DNA from: Alloascoidea africana
Lineage: Eukaryota; Ascomycota; Alloascoideomycetes; Alloascoideales; Alloascoideaceae
Direction: 5' to 3'
Length of the DNA stretch: 64,000 bases
Assembly (NCBI GenBank): GCA_030581615.1
Contig: JAKTTT010000002.1
Location: 434,001-498,000 of the forward strand
Position numbers and translations under genes: made by a program. The notes beneath the pieces were generated by a model. That model ran no database searches and was not told where the DNA came from. It worked only from the letters and a program-made list of their open reading frames with translations. Positions 42,501 to 52,609 of this stretch are shown in pieces; the first letter of the stretch is position 1; the number at the start of each line of letters is the position of its first letter.

Positions 42501-42829
42501 AGTCAGTAATTAGAATTGAATTATGAATGATATATCGAAAATCCCAGCAGAGTCTTGGTTTAATTGATTAACCAATTGTGACTATTCACTTGGTGAGGTT
42601 TGAATTATAGCAATTGGAAAAGATGGCTTGCTCGAAATCATGAGCGGATTACGTTCTTTCCATTGTGGTGAGGCGCATGATTGGAATCTTAAGTCTGGAT
42701 GGAGTTAACCAAGCTAATCACCGGGAAGCGTAACCATCTCTCTAGCGCGACTTAGTAATGCTAAACTAACCGAAAGACTATAAAATAGCTGTTCTTCCCA
42801 GTGAAGACTAAAAAAATTTCAACTCGACA
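39554..42829. other. 3.3-kb gene-poor spacer upstream of the GRE2-like gene
   Basis: No convincing gene. A cluster of nested GATCGATC/ATCGATCGAT palindromes lies at about 39787-39820. A minus-strand frame of 195 codons (40435-41022) lacks an ATG start and has no family likeness. TATAAAAT at 42779-42786 is the likely TATA box of the next gene. The spacer is much longer than those in the first 36 kb. Confidence 0.5.
42779..42786 (+). promoter_or_regulatory. TATA box of the GRE2-like gene
   Basis: TATAAAAT lies about 50 bp before the ATG at 42830. A TATA box fits a stress-inducible oxidoreductase promoter; use is inferred. Confidence 0.5.
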
Positions 42830-43885
42830 ATGGCAAAGGTTTTAGTCACTGGGGCCTCTGGGTTCATTGCTCTTCATGTTCTGAATGAACTTCTCATTCA
42901 TCCCAACAACTTCACTGTGGTAGGAACAGTTCGTTCTCAATCAAAGGGAGATGAAATCATCAACAACTTTAGAGAATTGTATCCTGATAAGGATTTTTCC
43001 GATAGACTCATTTTTGAAATAGTTGGTGACATTGCTGTGCCCAATGCATTTGATGAAGTGCTTCAAAAGCATTCTGATTTGGAGTATGTGCTCCATACTG
43101 CTTCACCATTTTATTACAATTATACAGATCCCATCAAGGAAATGATTGAGCCCGCAGTCAATGGGACCAGGGGAATTCTGGAGTCCATTCAAAAGAATGC
43201 CCCCAAAGTTAAACATGTGACAATAACAGCTTCTTTTGCTACCATGCTTGAGAATGACAAAATGGCAAACTACCCATCTAAGCTGTATGATGAAACTTCT
43301 TGGAATCCAATGACAATAAAAGATGTCAATTCAGGGGAAGGAATGGCCTATCCAGTTTCAAAAAAGATGGCTGAAGAAGCAGCCTGGGAGTTTTACAACA
43401 AAGAGAAGCCTTCATTTGCCATAACCACTCTTCATCCGCCATTTGTGTTTGGCCCCCAATTGTTTCCAAGCTCTCTCAAGAAAGGGGCTTTGAATACTTC
43501 AACAGATATTTTCAACAAATTTTTGAAGATTCAAAAGGATGTCACATCACTTCAAGATGAATTTGTTTTTTTCATTGTCGATGTACGAGACTTGGCAAAA
43601 GCTCATGTTCTTTCTCTCACAAGACATGAAGAATCAGCTGGCAGCAGATGGTTCCTTACAGTAGGACCATTAAGTTCTCAAACGATTTTGGACATCCTGC
43701 ATGAGAAGCTTCCAGAGTTTAGCAAAAATCTTGGCACTGGACAGCCTGGAGGTGGTAAACAATTGGAAGATCTGCATGCAAAGTTCAACAACGAGAAAAC
43801 TAAGAAAGAGAGTGGCATTGAGTTTCTTCCCAAGTCCAAGACGGTTTATGATACTGCGAAGCAGTTGATTGATAATCTTTATTGA
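42830..43885 (+). CDS. GRE2-like NADPH-dependent aldehyde/ketone reductase
   Basis: A 351-residue member of the extended short-chain dehydrogenase family, close to yeast Gre2 (methylglyoxal/isovaleraldehyde reductase, 342 residues), which detoxifies reactive carbonyls with NADPH. The N-terminal nucleotide-binding motif is VTGASGFIALHV (residues 6-17). An Arg at the expected cofactor-phosphate position follows (GTVRSQ). The YxxxK catalytic pair is Tyr174 and Lys178 (AYPVSKK). The substrate-side block LHPPFVFGPQLFP is also family-typical. No intron, ATG at 42830 after a TATA box. A decayed relative lies at 47753-48387. Confidence 0.92.
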   Translation: MAKVLVTGASGFIALHVLNELLIHPNNFTVVGTVRSQSKGDEIINNFRELYPDKDFSDRLIFEIVGDIAVPNAFDEVLQKHSDLEYVLHTASPFYYNYTDPIKEMIEPAVNGTRGILESIQKNAPKVKHVTITASFATMLENDKMANYPSKLYDETSWNPMTIKDVNSGEGMAYPVSKKMAEEAAWEFYNKEKPSFAITTLHPPFVFGPQLFPSSLKKGALNTSTDIFNKFLKIQKDVTSLQDEFVFFIVDVRDLAKAHVLSLTRHEESAGSRWFLTVGPLSSQTILDILHEKLPEFSKNLGTGQPGGGKQLEDLHAKFNNEKTKKESGIEFLPKSKTVYDTAKQLIDNLY

Positions 43886-46800
43886 AGCGCACAGATTTGA
43901 ACAGAGATGACAGTATCAGCATACATTTCTTTATACATGGAACTTACGTTTCTCACAAGGCTGAGTCTATGATATTTTTCGAACAGCAGCCACCATTTTT
44001 CTAGTTTCACATTTGCTTTTTGGTAGTTTTCCAAGCTTGGCTAGTTAAAATTAGAGTATTACTGGAACCATCAAGTTCCAGGTATTGTGTGTGGTCTGAG
44101 AGGATATATCTTTTTGAAAATATAATACGTAAAATCTACATCTTCGTTCGCCTATTTCTCTTTAGTAAATGGCATCCTCTGTCACGCGCAGCGGGAAATG
44201 TCGGCCTTAACTGAACTAAGACCTTAGCATATATGAAGACCTCCATATCCTCTTACTTAGAGAAGCAGTTTAATAAGGATTTCTATGCTTTGATTGTGAT
44301 ATTAGTTCCCCACCATTATCACTACATCCTCTAGTATTTTATATTTGGTAACGTAGATATTTATTTATTATTAACAAAACGATTGTTAAATTGCTTTACT
44401 CAACCGCTATGAAAGCAATTTCTCCTCCAGTGAAATAGTATCTGAGCTAGAAAATGAAATACTACCAGAATAATAGAATCTAAACTGATTTTTCACAGTC
44501 AGTGGTGTCCGGAATCAGAAGACAATCAGTCTCAGGTTTTCAAAAAGTTTTCCCCAAGAGCGCTACCATACACAGCGAGATTGATCGTGTCAGGTATTCA
44601 GGTATACAACAGGCATGATGATGTTTTTTTTTTTACCGTTTGTATTACAACGCCTAGGCTATTTAGACTAAACAACTGCACTCCTTTTACTCGTCCGAAA
44701 GGAGCGCCCTGAAACTTAAGGGAGCCTGAACTTTCTTCGCTTTATATCTGCTTTTCTGGCTTCGTTCCATTGTTTCTGGCCTAATTTTCGCACACTTCTA
44801 ATGCTTTGGCGAGTCGTTGTGTTCGGTAGGTCGGAGGGTCTGATACCCTTAGAGTATGTCGTCTACGAATCCAAAAATCTGGATTCCTCGGTGCGTTAAG
44901 TTTTCGTAAAGGTCCCCGTTGTATATCAAGAAGAGAAGGGGCGATAGTGGATGTGTTAAAATACCGAACAAGTATAAAGGTTTGAACACTCACGTCTCTA
45001 CTGAAACTGTAAGAGGGGCTTAGGCGCCAGGCCCATAAGGCTGTTGAAATCGAAGACTGCTTACATTGACACTCATAGCAGAGCCAGATTAGACCGCAAA
45101 CCAATGAGAGCTGGACAATAAAGGACTGCAAAAAGATCTTTTGTTTTTGGTTTTGTTTTTAGTCAGACGAGACTAAAATCAATTGTTTTGGGTCTGTCCA
45201 AAAAAGATAGGCGTGGAAGGGACTCAAGGAATAATCAAATACAGGGGCGGCGGAGATGCTATGTGCCTCTATGTTTTGGGAGATTGCTGGAGTTTAATAC
45301 CAAGTTAAAGGTAATATAACTGCTTATGTTTAAATTAAAACTTGGAGCAAATGCTTCTCGGTTCATGGGCGAAAAAAGGGAAAGCTGAAGATGACAATGA
45401 TGTTAGGATACGGATGTCCGTGTCTCACGGCATCCCGGTTTTAGCTGAGTCCCAAAAGCTTTGAATATAAATTGTAAATGTGAACAGCCAATGTCTAGAC
45501 AATTCTTTTATCTGGCCGATCTATTCCAACTACTACATGACAGTTACGCCATACCTCTCCAATAGCCAAAGGCTCACTGAACGCATACACTGCAACCCAA
45601 TGCCATATGCATTTCATTGTTACTTGACTAGCTTTTCACCCAATTGTTATCCAGGTTTCTTTTAGACTTGCCTTTTTCCATCTGATCCCAATCTATTAAT
45701 ATTGTCAGTATCAGAAAACGTAACTCGTTCCCAGCATCGAGAGCCTAGTTCTTGTAAGGCTAATCTGGCTTTCTGATGGGCTAGTCCTTTTTAGACCTTT
45801 TTTGTTTGGTAACAGTTTTTCCTCCTCAGCGTTTAAGCCGCTTCCTAAGTTTTTGTATAGACTTTTGCTTATTAGTTATTTTGGCCAAATCTTTTTGTGT
45901 TTGTCCAGCTTTTTCAGCTCCCGCAGAACAACAAGCCCTGTTCCACAGAACCAAATTAACGTTGGAAGAAATATACAGCAATATCTTCTTAATCAACACG
46001 CAACACTTGGAACTTGAAGATTTCGGTTATATTTTGAATTAGACTTATCGAACTTTGCGAGCTAGAGATAAATATACGTATAGCTAGAAAATTGGAGTGG
46101 TGGGTGCAGTTCAAGAAAACAATTATTGACTCAGTTTGGAGGCCGCCGTACCTTGGAGCAAAGACAAGGTGGATAATTAATATGACAAGCAAGTTTCAGG
46201 AAAAAATTTTGCAGGTCATAACAGAGATCCAGAAAATAACTCTAGATATAGCCGTGACAAGTTTAAGATTGAGATGGTTAATTCTGGGGAACTAACTGGA
46301 AGTCACCCACAGCAAGAGACAATGAAGTAATGGGACCATTGAATAGAATTGAAACTGTCATGACAAAAAACGAGTAGTGGATGAATAGATATTGCTGTAC
46401 TCATTCTCTGATAGATTAAGGAATAATCGTCGAAAAGAAAGGTTGATAAAGTGATTCATAACAGAATCGAAAAACCTGATTCGCTCGAACTGATTGGCAC
46501 ATCAACAAACCGCCACAGGATCTTCAACAAGGTGCACAGGTGGATAATATGAACATTAACGCCAAGGTTCGCAATTTTCTTGCTTATGAGCATATGAAAA
46601 GACCGTTATATTGGGTTGTTTTTATGCTGCCTTGGATGGCTGCTGAATGCTATTTAATAGCTAAGTCAATCAATTCTAAGAGTGATAAAAGCAAATCTCT
46701 CATGTTTATCTCGTAAATCTATAACCTAGAATTTACCATTCTTCGTGGGCGTAAAATAACAACAGTTTCCTCAGAAGTAATAATATATTAAATCAGAATT

Positions 46801-47752
46801 GGACAAAGAGTTGGTACAAATGAAATATGTTTTACAAGGTAGGAGATGAGTTTGGCCTCCGATATACACCAGTACACGTTAGATTTGAGTTAATATGGCG
46901 AGCCAAAGCTAATAATGCCTTTTAAATCAACCTTTTGTATTAGAGCTTTGAAATATCATAATTTGGTAGGCAAATTAATACAGAATTGAGGAAGAGTGTT
47001 CAAGATAAATACTATTAAGCAACCCCATTTTTTGCCCTTCTTTTCATCCTGTTGGAGCGTTCAGTGCTTAACTATTTTGCCTGGCACAATTGATCATGTG
47101 GCGAACTGGCAATTTTGTTCGCATGGGGGTCAGTATGCTATACCTACCAAACTGTCTCTTTTACTGTTAAAAAATCTTGAACAGTTAAACGCTAGCTGAA
47201 TTAGAACAATAATCCTATCGTTAAATATCTTTGTAGGCATGTAATGACTTCCACGAAAAACGTTCTTTGAGCATTGCGTATACTTGACAGATCTAACTAT
47301 ATTGCCAGGGATGCATTTAGCTCAAGTAAGTGTTGTGCTTTGCCTTGAACTATTACAAGAAACTTTTGGGGGGAAAAGTTTCTTTCTGCTGACTTATCTG
47401 AATGCCAGGTCTATGTATGGGCTTATATTGTTGGTCGGCAACAGTGGAAATGATTCGGAAATGTAGGCCATGTACAACAACAAAGTGCGCTCTAGGCATA
47501 CAATGATATTTTAATCTACAAGGATCTTTAGAAGCAATTGAAGTCTAAGCGATGCTTTGGGTACTTCTGATGGTAGACAATGCTATACAATGGCGCTAGT
47601 CGCTACCATGATCAGAAACGCCTAGTCAAATCTAATCGTCTAACCTACTGATAACTCTGCCTTACTCGTTGCTTGTGTAGATATCATTTTCCTGATAAGT
47701 AGATTCTGAAATCAACTAGGTGAATCAAATATCATTAGCTGAACGGTTAATA
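43886..47752. other. 3.9-kb gene-free AT-rich spacer
   Basis: I see no gene, tRNA or recognisable transposon here. A minus-strand frame of 116 codons (44781-45131) begins with TTG and resembles nothing. The stretch 44593-44623 is nearly identical to a piece of the SNU66 leader. The length and emptiness are unusual for this genome; candidates include a regional centromere, replication or silencing element, or simply decayed sequence, none of which I can show. Confidence 0.5.
44593..44623 (+). repeat. 31-bp sequence shared with the SNU66 5' leader
   Basis: Twenty-nine of 31 bases match 54463-54493 in the same orientation (GGTATTYAGGTATACAACAG, then SCATGATGATG). The flanks do not align convincingly, apart from a few bases upstream. 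It is followed here by a poly-T run. Confidence 0.6.
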
Positions 47753-48387
47753 GGCGCCAATAACTGCTTCTTTTGTTTTTGTCTATACAGAATCTGAAAT
47801 GCTTAATGGTCGAACGCGGGTACATGTCAAAACCTCTTGGAATCCCAATTACAACACATGATGCTGATAAAGGAATGGTTGCCACATGGTCGGTTTCAAA
47901 AAAATTGGCTGAAATGGCAGTTTGGGAATTTTACGATAAAGAGAAGCCGTTTGTCACTTTATCAACTGTAAGCCCTCAATTTGTGTTTGGCTTTCACCTA
48001 TTCGAGAGCTTTATTAAGAAAGGCTCATTAAACTCTTCCATAGAATTTTTTTAATGGCGTTTTAAACCCAAAAGACGGCATTTCGCTTCAAGATGGGCCT
48101 GTTTCATTCATAATTGATGTTCGCGATTTGGCAAAAGCACACGTGTTATACCTTACAAGACATGAACATGTATCAGTGCTCGAACAGTTTTGGATATAAT
48201 GCACGAAAAGTTTCCAGAGTTTGGCAAAACGATTGGAATTGGGAAACCTGGAGACGGTAAAGAAATAGAAGATTCACACGCCATATGAACAACGAAAAGA
48301 CTCAAAAAACAGAGTGGAATTGAGTTCTTACCCAGATCTAGGACTGTATATGATACCACAAAGCAATTGATTGACAGTCTGTATTGA
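47753..48387 (+). pseudogene. Decayed GRE2-like reductase copy
   Basis: Corresponds to the C-terminal two thirds of the intact reductase at 42830-43885, starting around its ITASFATML segment. Nucleotide likeness is obvious in blocks: GGAATCCCAATTACA-like, the catalytic YPVSKK region reading WSVSKK, and VFGFHLFESFIKKGSLNSS for VFGPQLFPSSLKKGALNTS. It runs through to the final KQLIDSLY and stop at 48387. Reading frame is lost repeatedly, the catalytic Tyr is replaced by Trp, and the N-terminal cofactor-binding third is missing or unrecognisable. It is a dead tandem duplicate separated by about 4 kb from its relative. Confidence 0.85.
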
Positions 48388-49217
48388 AACGCCTATTTTT
48401 GGTGTTAAATAAGGGAATTGATGCTTGCAACCCCATGCACACCTTTTTGTTCCAGAATATGTCAAGTCTTCTAATTACTAGCAAAATTTATGCAAAACCA
48501 AAGATCCTCAATGTTTGGAAGTATGCACAAGTGCAATTAAGGGTTCTATTAGAAGGAGAGAATGTAGACTTCGAATGCTGCTGGTTCAAATATACATAAG
48601 AACATGTTCTATTCTCACATTCTTCTATTTCGAACAGGCATCGATTCGATTTTGTAGCCAGGAACATTGACAAATCTGAGACTGTTTTTCGTAGAGATTT
48701 GTAAGGATGTCCATTGATCCACAAGTAAAACAACAGTTGAGAAAGCTAAAATTCATTACTGCTTGGCATATGCATGGCTGTATTTTCATGGTTCCCCTCT
48801 GTTTATCTTCAACTGACTTTGGGAGTTCAGCCGAGTGATAAAAACATGATTTCCCACAGTAGCCTCTCGTTCTGGATTCCGTATTCCGTAGACAACACAC
48901 AGGATTTTGTAAATTGTCCAGATCAAGTTAAAATATCTTACAAAATTACTCGAAGCAAGACAGAAATTGTCCCAATTGTACTTTATAATTCATGCTCATG
49001 CTTGATGACTATACTCATAAATATACAAAATCAAATACCAGATGCTATAAAGCAGCATTAACATCAATAGAAGTTTGCTCTAAACATGCTAAAAGCCGTT
49101 TTGTTTTGGCCATTTTTTCTCCCTCACTTTATTTTATTTTTATGTTATACTTTTTCATTCATTCGTAGAGAAGCAAAGGAAGTTGGTCAACAGTGCTGTA
49201 GTACATACAAGAAGCTC
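48388..49217. other. Intergenic region
   Basis: About 830 bp, AT-rich, between the GRE2-like pseudogene and the 3' end of the Ser-rich gene. No credible gene is seen on either strand. Confidence 0.5.
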
Positions 49218-50564
49218 TTAGTTGATCATCTTCTTCAGCTTCTTCAAATAGCTGTTCTTATCTTTTTCCCGTTGTCTCATTTGTGCGATTGTCGTCACTG
49301 GATGGGCAGGTGGACTACTTACATTTCTTTTTCTTGTTACACTTCTGGGGATTGCCAAAGAATCGGTGGACGAGTCTTCGAGTCGGCTCAACTCAGATAC
49401 CGAATTTGAGGATTCTGAGTGTTGGGCTCGAAGATGCTGAACACGTCGAGGAGGCACCGGGCGTCCCAGACTGAATGCTTTTGTAGAATCCGGATTAAGT
49501 GGAGATGACTGCGAACTTGTTATGGAAATGCTATTCTTTTGTGCCATCGCAGTGTCCAAAGAAGCGTAAGAAGATCCGGCAGCTTGATTTCGTCTGTGCT
49601 TCCCAGTTTTCAGTCCTAACGCATCTGCCCGGAGGCTAAGTTCTGGACTTAATTTCCCAGAAGGCAAAATGCCACTGTCATTTTTAGTCTTGCCCCTTTT
49701 CGATGCTGTTGGAGACGATATTGGGTCCGGCAGCAGGTTTTTCTTCTCAGATATCTTTTGTAGACGGACAAGAGAGGACGTGGATTGATTTTTGCGCACG
49801 TCCGCCAGAGATTTCGATTTGATTGAATTCTGCTGTTTTAGCCGCTGATGCTTTGGAACCGGAAGAATTATGGGCGCTGACCCCCCTGTTTTCCACGGAA
49901 AGTTGAGAACTAAAGGCTCTCCATTAGACCTCGTAAGAGATTTGTAAGGGCTCTCAGAACCCCGTGCCTTTTCAATGCTTTCATCAACCACTTGCAACGA
50001 ATTCTCCGTAATAGCTCTTGCCTTTCTCATTCTCTGCGACTTTTCGCAATACCGCTTTGGTTTGTTTGTAATCACCAACGTGAGTGTTTTTGTACGGCGG
50101 GGCGGGAATACAAATTTGTTGGAGCCACCTGTTGACATCAAAGAAGGAGACTTGGCGCCATTTCTTGAGTAATCCAAATAGTTGGATCTTGTGGGAGGTG
50201 TCCTTCTACTGCTTTCTAAAATTGTTGAACCTGTGCTGGACTCTGAACTCCCTAAATCCAAGGTGCCAAAAATCCCCATCATCTCGCTCGAGTCTGAGGG
50301 CGAGCCGATAGACAAAGGCGACGCAGTCCAATCTCTCGATCTGTTGCCATCGCTCCTATGTTTGGGGCTATTCGGAGTCATTGTGGCAGTACAAGTGGTA
50401 TCCATCGTGGACCTAGAAGAGGCCCCACCCCGTCCCAGTCCGGCAGCTCGCGACTCCGGAGAAGGCAGGGGAAACCCCCACTGGATGATGTGATCAAAGT
50501 GCTCCTCGTCGCAGAGATAGGACACGAGCTCGCGGTACAGGGGGTCTGATATGGAGATCATCAT
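49218..50564 (-). CDS. Ser-rich, low-complexity protein of unknown function
   Basis: A 448-residue protein, first ATG at 50564 (an ATG at 50561 follows directly). The N-terminal ~30 residues are compact and probably folded (SDPLYRELVSYLCDEEHFDHIIQWGFPLPS). The rest is rich in Ser, Pro, Arg and Lys and is probably disordered, with many SP and RTPP-type sites (for example MTPNSPKHR, SSRRTPPTR, SSPTASKRG). These could be proline-directed phosphorylation targets. A basic segment ends the protein (REKDKNSYLKKLKKM). I do not recognise it; a cell-cycle or polarity regulator is conceivable but unproven. It has an unusually GC-rich upstream region. Confidence 0.7.
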   Translation of the reverse strand: MMISISDPLYRELVSYLCDEEHFDHIIQWGFPLPSPESRAAGLGRGGASSRSTMDTTCTATMTPNSPKHRSDGNRSRDWTASPLSIGSPSDSSEMMGIFGTLDLGSSESSTGSTILESSRRTPPTRSNYLDYSRNGAKSPSLMSTGGSNKFVFPPRRTKTLTLVITNKPKRYCEKSQRMRKARAITENSLQVVDESIEKARGSESPYKSLTRSNGEPLVLNFPWKTGGSAPIILPVPKHQRLKQQNSIKSKSLADVRKNQSTSSLVRLQKISEKKNLLPDPISSPTASKRGKTKNDSGILPSGKLSPELSLRADALGLKTGKHRRNQAAGSSYASLDTAMAQKNSISITSSQSSPLNPDSTKAFSLGRPVPPRRVQHLRAQHSESSNSVSELSRLEDSSTDSLAIPRSVTRKRNVSSPPAHPVTTIAQMRQREKDKNSYLKKLKKMIN

Positions 50565-51565
50565 CACCCGTTGATCTTGCCAAAGGAAAGAGAAAAAGGG
50601 AGTGGTGAAACACCTTTATTTCGGTCTGGTTTGGGAGAAGTCACGAACGCACATTCCCGCATGTGCGTGCACGACGGCGCACGCTGCCAACGGTGAACAT
50701 GCATACACCCGCACGCCTGCATGTGTACTTTATCCGTCACGTGGAGGACAATGATTAACCGGGTAACCTCTCGCTTTATTTGGTAGGGCTGATGCGTTCT
50801 GTTCCCCTGGTTTCTCTCCACTCAAAGCTTCAAATTTAAATTTGATAAGAACAGCTTGAAACGATGAGAACACACCTTGTGCTGTTTTTGGTCAACTGAT
50901 GAGATCATCAGATTTACATACTGTAGGGTTGCAGCTAACTAGAAAGCTTTGTATTCAATTGCACATACAGCAAGCGGCTCTGTGTAGTTGGGTATTTCGG
51001 ACTTGTAGTCACATTTTATGAACATCAAAGGAGGAATTGGCGATACATGTATCTCGGAACCAAGTTACTGCATTTGAGTTTAAACATTAACAGTTCAGAA
51101 CCACGGTAAAGCGTTTCAGGGGATAGATTAAAGAGCACAGTCATACCTTCTAGGGGATAACACTAACTGAGTAGACATAACCGATAGCTTCCAAAGCTAA
51201 GTGCCTATTTTCATACTGTTCTTTCCTGAGTCCTTAATCCTGGTTTTCAAGATCCGATCTATGCATTGCTCGACAACTAAAAAATTACATAGACAGTGAC
51301 AGATGAGACTTAGCATTCGAAATTTTCCATAGCATTTCCGATCTTGTTTTGCTCATTACTCTCCATCAAAATCACATGTATCGCTATTTGAACTAATGCC
51401 CGACATACTTGGCAGACTCGAACCACTACACGGTGTACTTTTTTATTACATTTGAGGTCACCGACAAATGTTTTTTCCCCAATTTTTATACTCTTTTAAA
51501 TTCTTTCCAAACATTAATCTTGGATTAACTATTTTTTCCCACTAACCCTTACAGATTAACTTTTA
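50565..51565. other. 1-kb spacer with a GC-rich, purine/pyrimidine-alternating promoter
   Basis: Bases 50640-50735 are rich in alternating GCATGTG/GTGCACG-type steps, including a short inverted repeat (GCGTGC ... GCACGC, about 50664-50680). The stretch could form cruciform or Z-type DNA or bind a factor in multiple copies. CACGTG is at 50738-50743 and a Reb1-like CCGGGTAA at 50759-50766. The remainder up to CDD1 is AT-rich with no gene. Confidence 0.55.
50759..50766. promoter_or_regulatory. Reb1-like site upstream of the Ser-rich gene
   Basis: CCGGGTAA about 195 bp upstream of the ATG at 50564, next to a CACGTG element at 50738-50743. Confidence 0.5.
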
Positions 51566-52406
51566 CTACCTTAGTAAATCCTCAGGTCCAAAACTCATCG
51601 GTAACAATTGCTCCAACGTCAATTTCACCCATATTTCCCCATCACTGCTAAACATAAATATAGGAATATCCAAACTCGGAACAAACTCTCGGATGACCTG
51701 CCGACATATACCGCAAGGAGCTGTGGTAACACTAGCAGGAGCATCTGACGATATAGCAATCGCTTTAAATGGTGGCTTTTGGTCCAGCTTAATTGATCCA
51801 GTATTATTAATATTGACTGAACCCAGCTCTAAACGTTTTTGTAGATATCACCTACCTTGGCTTTGAAAATGGCGCTTCTTTCAGCACAAACTGTTGCTCC
51901 TGTACATTATCACCATGAGAAATTTAGAATTAGCAACAAATAACGACATTTCGAGCTTTTTCGCATACCATAACTAGCATTCTCTAAATTGGCGCCTTGA
52001 GTGAAACTACCATCTTCATGTAAAATAGCGCATCCTACTCTTTAAAGAACGGGTTAAAACTAGTGGTTTTTGAATTGCCCGATGGCTGTGCACCGCGTGG
52101 TTAAGGCGATTGCTGCTTCATTCGAACAGAACGCTTAACAAAAATGGATCGGAAAAAAGATTACAAACCTGAACTTGGAATATGGGGAATAGGATAAATC
52201 TCTTGCTAGTAAAGATCGACTACCTGTTAATGACACTTTGGTGTCTTAACCCAGGCATAAAACGTTTTGTCCATACCTTCCAGTGCTAGCTTTTTGATGT
52301 CGTCAAATTCTGATATAGATAATGGGGCAATATCTGTATCATTCTTGGGAATCGCTGTACTATTTGGAACTCCGTTGCGGTTAATTGTCTCTACTCCTAA
52401 TGCCAT
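51566..52406 (-). CDS. CDD1: Cytidine deaminase (Cdd1), five exons
   Basis: Five exons on the minus strand: 52277-52406, 52169-52205, 51969-52039, 51856-51899 and 51566-51787, encoding 167 residues. The introns are 71, 129, 69 and 68 bp; donors GTATGG, GTTTGT, GTATGC and GTAGGT. The joined protein reads [23 protein letters not shown], then [23 protein letters not shown] and [10 protein letters not shown], which is exactly the cytidine deaminase family, so the splicing is well supported. It deaminates cytidine and deoxycytidine to uridine forms in pyrimidine salvage. Zinc ligands should be Cys84 (CAE, with catalytic Glu86), Cys119 and Cys122. The N-terminal ~25 residues are extra to the bacterial core. 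Two exons are only 37 and 44 bp, and the GTTTGT donor is unusual. Confidence 0.93.
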
Positions 52407-52609
52407 TTTCAAAGATGTGGAGAAATAGAGGAGGGCGTGTATGTCATGTTGATAAGACTTAAATTTACCCTACCCATCAAATGATAAGTTATTTATTTGT
52501 CTCAAACTGGTCCGAAACCTTCTTCATATCATCAGTTTTGATATGATGCCAACTACATTGCCAGTAGCCGTTAGAGTACAGTATGATATGCTAAATAAAT
52601 GATCTACTT

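Noticed and set aside
43895-43925. ACAGAGATGA string reminiscent of the U6 snRNA core
   Set aside because: None of the surrounding U6 sequence or a polymerase III terminator pattern is present; it sits in the 3' flank of the GRE2-like gene.
44781-45131. 116-codon minus-strand frame in the 3.9-kb spacer
   Set aside because: TTG start and no family likeness.
43886-47752. Possible transposon or long-terminal-repeat remnant in the gene-free block
   Set aside because: No terminal repeats, integrase- or transposase-like peptide, or element-type tract could be recognised by eye.
51410-51440. Possible tRNA box B (GGTTCGAGTCT on the minus strand)
   Set aside because: The flanking T-stem does not pair and no acceptor arm can be found.
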